Positions 22,528 through 31,299 of a stretch of 64,000 bases of DNA are shown here, in pieces. How positions within the stretch are numbered: position 1 is the first letter of the stretch; every line of letters begins with the position of its first letter. The position numbers were made by a program, and so were the translations under genes. The notes under the pieces were generated by a model that was given only the letters and a program-made list of their open reading frames with translations, was not told the origin of the DNA and made no database searches. Origin of the DNA: Vitis vinifera (Eukaryota; Streptophyta; Magnoliopsida; Vitales; Vitaceae); assembly GCF_030704535.1 (NCBI RefSeq), contig NC_081816.1:9040001-9104000 (forward strand). Direction: 5' to 3'.

Positions 22528-24600
22528 CGATTTATTCGAAATTTCAGCTCTATTATGGCCCCAATTACTGAATGCATGAAACCTGGTTTATTTATTTGGA
22601 CCAAGGCGGCCAACAAGACATTTGAAGAAATCAAATCCAAGATGGTGAACCCTCCTATCCTACGCCTACCAGACTTTGAGAAAGTATTTGAGGTGGCCTG
22701 TGATGCTTCCCATGTGGGAATTGGAGCAGTTCTTAGCCAAGAGGGACATCCTGTGGCTTTCTTTAGTGAGAAGCTCAATGGGGCAAAGAAAAAATACTCC
22801 ACATATGATCTTGAATTCTATGCAATGGTGCAAGCAATTAGGCATTGGCAACATTATCTTAGTTACAAGGAATTTGTTTTGTATTCAGATCATGAAGCCT
22901 TGCGATATCTTAATTCTCAAAAGAAGCTTAACTCTCGACATGCAAAATGGAGTAGTTTTCTTCAACTGTTTACCTATAATTTAAAGCATTGTGCAGGAAT
23001 TGAAAATAAAGTAGCTGATGCCCTTAGTAGGAAGGCCCTTCTCTTAGTAAACATGTCAACCACTACAATTGGATTTGAAGAATTAAAGCATTGCTATGAC
23101 AATGATGCTGATTTTGGAGATGTTTATTCCTCTCTTTTGAGTGGTTCAAAAGCAACATGTATTGATTTCCAGATTTTAGAGGGGTACTTGTTTTATAAAA
23201 ATCGTTTATGCTTACCAAGGACTTCTCTACGTGATCATGTCATATGGGAACTTCATGGAGGCGGAATGGGCGGACATTTTGGACGAGATAAGACCGTTGC
23301 TTTGGTGGAAGATCGCTTCTTTTGGCCTAGTTTAAAGAAGGATGTTTGGAAGGTTATCAAACAATGTCGAGCATGTCAAGTAGGAAAAGGTTCAAAGCAA
23401 AATACGGGGTTATATACGCCATTACCAGTTCCTTCCAAACCTTGGGAAGACTTGAGCATGGATTTTGTACTTGGATTACCAAGGACACAACGGGGCTTTG
23501 ATTCTATATTTGTTGTGGTTGATAGATTTTCCAAAATGACACATTTTATCCCATGTAAGAAGGCTTCGGATGCTTCTTATGTTGCTGCCTTATTCTTTAA
23601 AGAAGTAGTTCGATTGCATGGATTACCACAATCCATTGTTTCTGATCGCGATGTCAAGTTTATGAGCTATTTTTGGAAAACCTTGTGGGCCAAGCTAGGT
23701 ACTCAATTAAAATTTTCAAGTTCTTTCCATCCTCAAACTGATGGACAAACAGAAGTTGTCAATCGCAGTCTTGGTAATCTGTTGAGATGCATTGTGAGAG
23801 ATCAGTTGAGAAAGTGGGATAATGTCTTACCACAAGCCGAATTTGCTTTCAATAGCTCCACTAATCGTACTACTGGGTACTCACCTTTTGAAGTGGCATA
23901 TGGGCTAAAACCTAAGCAACCTGTTGATCTTATACCATTACCTACTTCTGTCCGCACCAGCCAAGATGGTGATGCATTTGCACGTCATATACGAGATATA
24001 CATGAAAAGGTACGAGAAAAAATCAAAATCAGCAATGAGAACTATAAAGAGGCAGCAGATGCACATCGAAGATATATTCAGTTTCAAGAAGGTGATCTAG
24101 TGATGGTTCGTTTACGACCAGAAAGATTTCATCCGAGCACATATCAAAAGCTTCAAGCTAAGAAAGCGGGTCCATTTCGGGTACTAAAGCGGTTGGGTGA
24201 GAATGCTTATTTGTTAGAGCTCCCTTCAAACTTGCATTTTAGTCCAATATTTAATGTGGAAGATTTACATATCTACCATGGCCATCACAACGATATAAGT
24301 GAAGAGTTGGGTCTTCAATTACCACCTACTCTTAGCCCACGTCCTGAGATCGAGTATGTTCTTGATGATCAACTTGTGTCTACTCGACAAGGTGGATACC
24401 AAAATTTTTTAGTGAAATGGCGAGGCAAACCACATTCTGAGAATACATGGATTACGACAACGGATTTTCAGAAGATTAACCCCGATCTCTATGAATTGTA
24501 TCAAGCATCTAACTCGTCGGAGCCGAGTTCTTTCAAGCCGGGGAGAATTGATGGGGGAAAGCCTTTTAAAGTTTATTCAAGGAAGAAAGGGAAGACCTAA
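22528..24600 (+). CDS. Chromovirus RNase H, integrase and chromodomain segment
   Basis: The frame is the same as the RT but lies beyond the TGA at 22525-22527; the first ATG inside is 22555. RNase H follows directly (FEVACDASHVGIGAVL, then FVLYSDHEAL). The integrase has an HHCC zinc finger (with CRACQ near 23370), then the catalytic core with D, D and E in SMDFVLGL, SIVSDRDVKF and DGQTEVVNRS. A GPF/Y-like module (AKKAGPFRVLKRL) precedes a chromodomain (NFLVKWRGKPHSENTWI), which in chromoviruses steers integration to marked chromatin. The stop at 24600 lies 52 bp inside the 3' LTR. This segment is uninterrupted, but without a start of its own in the element's plan it is probably not expressed normally. 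Confidence 0.85.
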   Translation, partial: RFIRNFSSIMAPITECMKPGLFIWTKAANKTFEEIKSKMVNPPILRLPDFEKVFEVACDASHVGIGAVLSQEGHPVAFFSEKLNGAKKKYSTYDLEFYAMVQAIRHWQHYLSYKEFVLYSDHEALRYLNSQKKLNSRHAKWSSFLQLFTYNLKHCAGIENKVADALSRKALLLVNMSTTTIGFEELKHCYDNDADFGDVYSSLLSGSKATCIDFQILEGYLFYKNRLCLPRTSLRDHVIWELHGGGMGGHFGRDKTVALVEDRFFWPSLKKDVWKVIKQCRACQVGKGSKQNTGLYTPLPVPSKPWEDLSMDFVLGLPRTQRGFDSIFVVVDRFSKMTHFIPCKKASDASYVAALFFKEVVRLHGLPQSIVSDRDVKFMSYFWKTLWAKLGTQLKFSSSFHPQTDGQTEVVNRSLGNLLRCIVRDQLRKWDNVLPQAEFAFNSSTNRTTGYSPFEVAYGLKPKQPVDLIPLPTSVRTSQDGDAFARHIRDIHEKVREKIKISNENYKEAADAHRRYIQFQEGDLVMVRLRPERFHPSTYQKLQAKKAGPFRVLKRLGENAYLLELPSNLHFSPIFNVEDLHIYHGHHNDISEELGLQLPPTLSPRPEIEYVLDDQLVSTRQGGYQNFLVKWRGKPHSENTWITTTDFQKINPDLYELYQASNSSEPSSFKPGRIDGGKPFKVYSRKKGKT
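24538..24548 (+). other. Polypurine tract of the chromovirus
   Basis: The purine-rich ggggagaa directly before the 3' LTR is in the position used to prime plus-strand synthesis. It is short, and it overlaps codons of the polyprotein. Confidence 0.65.
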
Positions 24601-25030
24601 GTAAACTTTAAGTAGGATTAATATAATTAGAATTTGAGTCATGATAGGTTATTAGAGTCCTAGTAGAATAGGTTATTAGAGTCCTAGTAGACTTTGGATT
24701 TCTTAAAGAAGCCTATAAATAGGCTAATCAATGTAAATCAAAGGAATGAATTTTTGATGAATAATATTATACTTTCTTTCATTGCAAGGTTGCAACCCTC
24801 AATGGTGAGACTCCATTGATTTTCTTCTAGGTGAGACTCCTAGAAGGCCTTAGTGAGACTCTAAGGTTTTCCATCTTTTCTTCATTGTTTCTTCTTTCTC
24901 TCTATTTCTTATCTTATAATTTTCTCTACCATAAAGTTTATTCCTTGTTCCTCTCCTTACACCCTAAAAATAAAACCCTAGCCCACCTACCCTTGAGTGT
25001 AGACAACCATCCTAGGGTTGTCCTACATCA
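24549..25030 (+). repeat. 3' LTR of the chromovirus (482 bp)
   Basis: It matches the 5' LTR with about seven substitutions and one fewer 24-bp unit. The TATAAAT box is at 24714-24720. The first 52 bases double as the end of the polyprotein frame. The right target-site copy GACCC follows at 25031-25035. Confidence 0.95.
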
Positions 25031-25130
25031 GACCCCTTGTTTCATTTAGAATACAAATTGTATGCTTCCACCTTGAGATGGTGAGGAGAGTTCCCTCAGT
25101 ATTTGCTGTAGGCAAGCATCCATAACCTGG
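25031..25130. repeat. Tandem ~370-bp repeat, copy A, right part
   Basis: This is the continuation of copy A after the element. It matches 25412-25513 of copy B: GACCC, TTTCATT, GAATGCTTCCAC-like, GGAGAATTCCCTCAG-like, and CATAAC.TGG.CAT. Copy B follows immediately. Confidence 0.75.
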
Positions 25131-25513
25131 GCATCCCATGAACTTGATGGTACGCCCAACCATTCCACCACCAAGGTGCACCAAGCCCAATTAGGCTTCT
25201 CAAGCCCTGCTTATGACTGAGGAAAGTGTAAAGCATCTAGGCATTATGTTTTCTGATACCCTTGATTGAAGTATAGATGATTGCCTATTTTCATGAATGT
25301 GGAGCTAAGGATTTGAAAGTATCCTTTTGATAATGCGAGAAGGGGTTGGTGAAGTCAACAATTGAAGATGGGGAAGTGATCTCTCATCACCTACCTTAGC
25401 AGCTTGGGGATGACCCTTCCTTTCATTCACAATAAAAAGTGAATGCTTCCACACTAAAATGGGAAGGAGAATTCCCTCAGCATCTGTCATGGGCCAGTAT
25501 CAATAACATGGAC
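25131..25513. repeat. Tandem ~370-bp repeat, copy B, uninterrupted
   Basis: About 383 bp from CCCATGAACTTGATGG to AACATGGACAT. It contains a single GACCC at 25412-25416 where copy A holds the retrotransposon, and so shows what the empty site looked like. Divergence between A and B is substantial (many substitutions and small indels), so the duplication is much older than the insertion. Confidence 0.75.
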
Positions 25514-28500
25514 ATTTACCTAGAGGTAGGAGTTTGCACTAGGTTGGTACCTTGTCTTAGTGCAATGGAGAAATAGGAGGTCAATGCTTCAAATTACACC
25601 TCATTGAGACAAAGGCGTGATCCTCAAAAGCTTTGCTAGGAGGGAACTTACTAATATTCAATATTAAAAGATGTATCTATGCCATTAGGTATACAGGTCA
25701 TAATGGACGAGTGGCATTTCCTTATAGGTCCACATATTATTGTGAAATTCTGGTATCATCAACCCCTCTTCAAAACAAGGAGAAAAAACAAGTTCGAAAT
25801 AGCCCAACATGGACATCTCAACTATCTTATTACTTAACTCTTTTAGATGATTGAAGAATTTGCATTTGCATTTCTGTGAATGAAAAAGGGGAAATATTTA
25901 TAGATGGACGTTTACATCTAGCCAAGTGGGCTTCTTGATGGTTTAGAATATCTCCTTAGTAATGTGCATTCGACTAGTATTGATCTGCATGTTTAGACCA
26001 CATTTTGTTGGAACAGCAACAAATTTAAATTATTAGCGAATTGACATGCTTGACAGTTTGAACCTTTTTTTTCTTTTTTTGGCAGGCTTATGTCATCCAG
26101 CTTGCATGTTGCCAGTGCATTGGCTTTCAGATCTTCTTGGTAACTGAAATGCTAAGGTACACTTTGTATGACACCAATATCGAAATTATTTTGCCTTTGA
26201 TTACCTCAATAAAGGTTCATTCATGAACTATACACCAATTTTATTGTACTGAATTTCATTCTCTTGATTCATTTTCACAGTTGCAACTGTAATCACAACC
26301 TCATAAATTTTGAACAAAAATTTACCTGTTTTGAATCAAGTAAAATTGATTTGGCTTTTGCCAGTCTCCCCCTCCCACAAATAGTTCCTGAATCAGACAT
26401 CTATGGATAACTGATAATAGTAATGGGGTATGATCAATCATGATCATTAATTGAACATGACTGAACTCAATGGAGAAGGTCCAATTCTACACATGCATTT
26501 TGGTATCACTGTGAAATTTCTGTTTCAGTATGAGAATCAATGCTCAAGTTTCATTCAGAATGAATCGTGAGGAAGAAAGACTTACTCATGGCCAATAGAG
26601 TTTGATATCTCTTTTCTTATGTTAGAAGTAATTATCCTACAGCTGGGTTGGAGATTTGTGTCATTCCTAAACACAAGACTATTTGCTTTTCTTTGTGAGG
26701 AGCTACGCAAGAGTTTAACTTGCTGAAATATTTTATGGAAATTACCTATTAAAAACAGGTGCAAATTGTTCTCCTTCTGAAGCAGTAAGAGAACTGCATC
26801 AGACACCTCTGTGCTTCAAATCATATGCACTGTATTGTATATGATCTCTCTCTCATTTCCTTGCAATGGTCAGGAAAATATATATGTCATATTTTCCTCC
26901 CAATAATTGAAGTTCTGTTAGAAGTCATTTTTTGGAAGCTAGTCCACCTTTCATTTGGCCACCTCATCAAGGAGGTATTGAATCTATATATTGTCAGTTT
27001 AAACCTCTCCCACCATATAAAAGTTTGTTAGGTCCATTGTTGGTTCTTTTTCTTGGCAATGGAATTTGTTTCCTTGGTTTTGTGACAGAAATTATTTCCT
27101 TCGTAGTAAATATAATACAGTAGTGACTTCAAATTGTAACAACTTTAATAATGCATGTGATTGTCTTCATCGTGTAAACTTCAAGTTTGTTTGTTTCAAG
27201 CTGTTGAAAATCAACTTTATTAGGAAATGACTTCCATTTAAACAATGGAAGTTATGACAGATACTGTCCTTGATGAATATGCTTAGGTGATAATGCAGCT
27301 AATTACAAATAGAAACTAACATGGTAAGCCTGCTTTCCGTCATGTTGGAAAAAAAAAAACAAGTCAAAAACAAATTTCTTCCAATTTTGGTGAAAAGGAA
27401 TCCACTAAAATAATGCACCGTTTCATAAAATTGTGGAAAAGTTTACCCACAAGACCAATATGATAGTTTATGGTCTTAAACCATTCTAGTGACCCCACTA
27501 CTCCTTGAATTTGTGTCCAGAATGTGAAATTCCTACTTTAGGGACTGTAAATTAAGGTTTGATGGTGCCTGAATGCCCTTGCTGGGTTTAATGGTGTCCA
27601 CATCAGCTGCATTGCTTTTTTAAGGGTGGGTTCACTTGATGACATATCCATAATTGTCCTTTGATTTAGGGAAAGTTTTGAATGCTAGTGTTGCTCCTCC
27701 ATTAGCACCCAACCTCAAACACAATTATAGAATGGTTCCAAGAAACAAATCAATGATGTACTGTCTCACTCTGTGTGCTGTAACTTAGAGAGGACCGACT
27801 TCAAGAACCAGTGGTCTTTGGACACAATGGTTAGCAGACTCTGGTAAATTTTGCACAAAAATGCTTCCCACTGGAACACATCTTGTGATAGGTAGTGAAA
27901 AGCCTTATCAGTGTTGTGATGTTGTCCGTGGGTAAGATTGATCTTGAACTCAAACCTATCAAACTAGCTATCTATTTATATCTATTTATTTTGATAGGTC
28001 AGATTGTATGGTAAACTAGCACTTTCCTAAGGTAGAGCTGTCAGTGTTGTATCGAACTCTGGGGGTCCTAGACAAGTTGAATGATGTAAGTATAACCATT
28101 TGGATATTTGAAGTGGGGTCAAAAAAAAAATTTCTGACTCTGAGGAAAGCAAAGATAGAAGTTATGTTGATATGCAGAAAGGTAGGATCCTATGAAAGTA
28201 ATGGGTTTAAAAGGCAGAATGAGCACATGGGTAGGACTCCTATCTCTGTGTAATGTATAGATGAAGAGGGGCCATGTTGGTGTCTTTCCTCTCTCTTTCC
28301 TTCACAAGGTTCCAATCACAACATCAATCTCCAGAATTATTCCTTCTAATCCTTTGTCTTTTATCGACACCTGCTTCTCTCCAATCCCAACTCCATTGAA
28401 AAATAGGAATAGAAGCAGATAAAAGAAATAATATCCCTTCAGATCCTTCCAAAACAGCTTCCATCTTCTCCCAAGCCAACAGGGTTTTAAAGACCAGCCC

Positions 28501-28769
28501 ACACAACATCACCTAACCTTTTATTCCCTTTAAGACATCCTTCCAAATGCTACTCTCCACCCTCCTTTGGCCTTTATCTCCCACCCTCTTTCTATCTTAA
28601 AAGGTCCTTTTGCCTTCACATCCACCAACCCGTATCTTTACTATTAGTCTTTAACAGCCTTTCCTCTTGGATTTTGCTCCTCAGCAGCCGATTCTCCAAG
28701 CTATTATATCACCCAGAATGAATTAGAGAGCATCATAGTGTATAAACTAATGCTTAGCAGAAACCCTGT
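25514..28769. other. Spacer without recognised genes
   Basis: About 3.2 kb of moderately AT-rich DNA with scattered short open frames. A pyrimidine tract with a CAG (26065-26087) resembles a splice acceptor but no exon of a recognisable protein follows. The last few hundred bases before 28770 are pyrimidine-rich and probably belong to the promoter of the small gene that follows. Confidence 0.5.
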
Positions 28770-28834
28770 CTTCTCCTATATATATACATGTACCTCTTAG
28801 TTCCCATCAATATTCCCCGTGATTGAGCTCTCAA

Positions 28835-29230
28835 ATGGGTAGGCAGGGTAGTGACCCGACCATGGTTAGCTCCTCCATCGCTCTCCTCCAAGAGAGGTTC
28901 AGGCAGTTGCAGAGGGTGAAGGAGAGACGTGAGGAAAAAGAGCTGCTAAAGCTTTTCTCAGAGTCTGAAAGGATCGCTCCAGCCATGCTTTTGGATTCAG
29001 GCAAGCTGTTGTCCGGCCAACCCGAGACCATCCGGCCATATAGGCAACCTGTCAATCAAGATTTCCTCTCCCTTGGACCTAACTCGAATCAGAAGGTCAA
29101 GTGTGCTGATTCCCGACCCATCAAGAAGATGACCCCGCGGTCGTCAAGCTTGTGGCCGGTGGAACCAAACTTTGTCAGCCCATCAAATAGTTTTGATAGT
29201 TCAGACGTGGATACTTCTCTTCATCTGTAG
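28835..29230 (+). CDS. Small plant protein of unknown function, helical N-terminal half
   Basis: A single-exon frame of 131 residues starting at the first ATG (28835), with a TATA-like tatatatataca near 28778-28789 about 50 bp upstream. Residues ~14-46 are strongly helical and charged (ALLQERFRQLQRVKERREEK), a likely short coiled coil or amphipathic helix. The rest is Ser/Pro/Asn-rich and probably disordered, with a basic patch (PIKKMTPRSS) and an acidic C terminus (DSSDVDTSLHL). There is no signal peptide, membrane segment or catalytic motif. I do not recognise the family and assign no function. Codon pattern, a good TATA position and an abrupt end followed by a T-rich 3' flank support a real gene. 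It stands alone between two long spacers. Confidence 0.72.
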   Translation: MGRQGSDPTMVSSSIALLQERFRQLQRVKERREEKELLKLFSESERIAPAMLLDSGKLLSGQPETIRPYRQPVNQDFLSLGPNSNQKVKCADSRPIKKMTPRSSSLWPVEPNFVSPSNSFDSSDVDTSLHL

Positions 29231-31155
29231 GAAAATTTTTCTTTCTTTCCTTCTCTTTGTTTTTTTTTTTTGGTTTTGTAAGTATGACCAAGGAGTAATG
29301 TAATTAATCTTTCTCGTGATCGACTTCATGTGTTTTCTCGTCATCTTCTTCCCCAGCTTCATTCTCGGCAACATGGGATGATATGGGCAGAAGCTCAGAA
29401 TCTTCCGAAATCGTTTCGAGTTGTAGAATTAACGGGGAATCCATGTTGTTGTGAAGAGCCCTGATATTTTCCTGGGAAAATTTTTGGTGTACCCAGAGCT
29501 GAAGTTGATGTTAGCTGTTAAATCCATGGATTTTGGGTCCTACAAACCATGAGAGTCGGTTTTACCTATATCATAGGTTAGAAAAATGCAAAATGCTGCT
29601 GAAGAAAAGCAAAAAACTATTTTCAACAAAAGCTTGAAACATGTTTGAAGACTTTATTCTTCGTTTTCTTAAAATGGATGGTGTATGTGTATTAAGATTG
29701 CGTTTCACACTATGTTTTTAGTTTTTTTAATATTTAAAAGATAAAAGTTTTTAAGTATTAAAAAAATTAGAAAAGCTTCCTAAAATCGCTTTTATACGTA
29801 CTTTAAAAATGCATTTGATAGTTATTTTAAGGTGGTCTTTTAATCTTTCTAACATGTAAAAATTTTTATCTTTCAAATATTAAAAAGATTAAAAACACTT
29901 TTAATGCATCGGTGATTCTTGGAAGCTTACAAGATAAAAAATTTCAAATATTAAAAAGTTTAAAAGTGCTTCCTCGAAGACTTTTTATATGATAAAAAAA
30001 AATATATGTAAATATTAATATTCATGGATATTCAAATCATTACCGTTTACAAGGTTTGAATCAATTATGTTGAGGGCAAAATAAGTGAATTTTGTTGACT
30101 TAGAAACTAAATCATTGATAATAAATATATATTTTTATAATATTCATAAAGATTTTATTTCTGTTTTTATGCACCGATATTATTTCTGTTTTTTATGGCA
30201 ATTTCTAATAACTTTTGACAATAAAAATGTAACTTTTCATATAAAAATATTATTATTATTATTATTATTATTTTGTTTATGGCCAATTTCTAACATTTTT
30301 ATACATTTTAAATAATTAATATGATAATTTTTAATAAAAATTTTATATTTGATTTTTCTTACAAATTACAAAAAATAATTCAAAAATCACCTTAATATTA
30401 AAAATTTAAAAATACTAGTAGACACATATAGTGTTACTAAAATAATTAATAATTATAACTAATAACCCCCCAAAAAAATTCATGTATATCATTTCAAGCC
30501 TTTTTTCTAGAAAAAAGAGAACTTGAAAACCAATATATGAAGAAAAAATTTATTAATTATTTTATTACATGGTCAAAATTTTTCTAATGGATGTATGAGA
30601 GCCACAAAAAAATATTTCCATTTAGTTACGTAAATTTATTTATCATGATAATTAATATTTTTTACATTAAAACTAATATTTGAAATTTCTATTATAAAAT
30701 TAATAACATCTTTTATCAGAGAAAAATATGAATTTTATTCAATTTAATATAAAAAGAAGTTAAAAATTTAACAAAAAGTTTTGATTATTAAAATTTTTTA
30801 ATAGAAGTTTTATGCAGATAAAATTCAATTAGATTGTTGAAAATTGTTATAGAAAAATGATTTTTAAAGATATTTTTTTATTTTTAGAACAAAAAATGAT
30901 CATTTAATGTAAAAATATTTTTATAGATTTTTTATTCAAAATAATTTTTTTGATAATTTCTTCTCAAAACATAATATAATGATTAAAAATATAAAAAATT
31001 AGAAATTTTTAAGAGAGAGTGCATTACCTTCATATAAAAAATTGAAAAAATAAACTAGGAAGAAATAGGTGTGAAGGAAAAATCAGGTGAGTGCCAACAA
31101 AATGACCAAAACACCCAAAAACATATATATGATTTACCATTAAAAGAAAAAAAAA
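29231..31155. other. AT-rich spacer with TTA microsatellite and inverted repeat
   Basis: After a short 3' UTR the DNA becomes very AT-rich. An inverted repeat of ~40 bp arms lies at about 29715-29755 and 29857-29903, and a TTA simple repeat is at 30248-30272. No coding signal. Confidence 0.55.
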
Positions 31156-31195
31156 ATGGAAATAGTAAATGCATCTCCAGAAGCTTCTTCAACCC

Positions 31196-31235
31196 GTCTC
31201 CAAAACCCTACTAAAACCCTAGAAAGGCCCAACCC
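31196..31235 (+). promoter_or_regulatory. Two telo-boxes and a site II element before HSP90-6
   Basis: AAACCCTA occurs at about 31203 and 31214 and GGCCCA at 31226-31231. In plants the telo-box plus site II (TGGGCC/GGCCCA) pair is typical of genes for ribosomal and mitochondrial proteins expressed in dividing cells and bound by TCP factors. Its presence supports transcription starting near here, so the upstream ATG at 31156 may be promoter DNA rather than coding. Confidence 0.6.
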
Positions 31236-31299
31236 TCATTTCATTTACTTGGTCTCAGAGCAAAAAGTCTACCAGTCTCTTCATTTCCAGCTTCCCGCA

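Larger units (their letters stand above)
19327..25030 (+). mobile_element. Full-length Ty3/gypsy chromovirus LTR retrotransposon, coding-defective
   Basis: The 5704-bp element has LTRs at 19327-19832 and 24549-25030, both TG...CA and nearly identical apart from one 24-bp repeat unit. The direct pentamer GACCC flanks it at 19322-19326 and 25031-25035. An initiator-Met-type primer-binding site TGGTATCAGAGCC starts four bases after the 5' LTR. Gene order is gag, protease, reverse transcriptase, RNase H, integrase, chromodomain, which marks a chromovirus of the Metaviridae. The coding frame is interrupted by in-frame stops at 20391-20393, 21183-21185 and 22525-22527, and by a frame change near 21350, so this copy cannot make its full polyprotein. 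The LTRs differ at about seven bases by my count, which indicates a recent insertion. The small size and a C terminus running into the 3' LTR suggest the CRM, Reina or Galadriel side of the chromoviruses; the clade is not settled. Confidence 0.95.
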
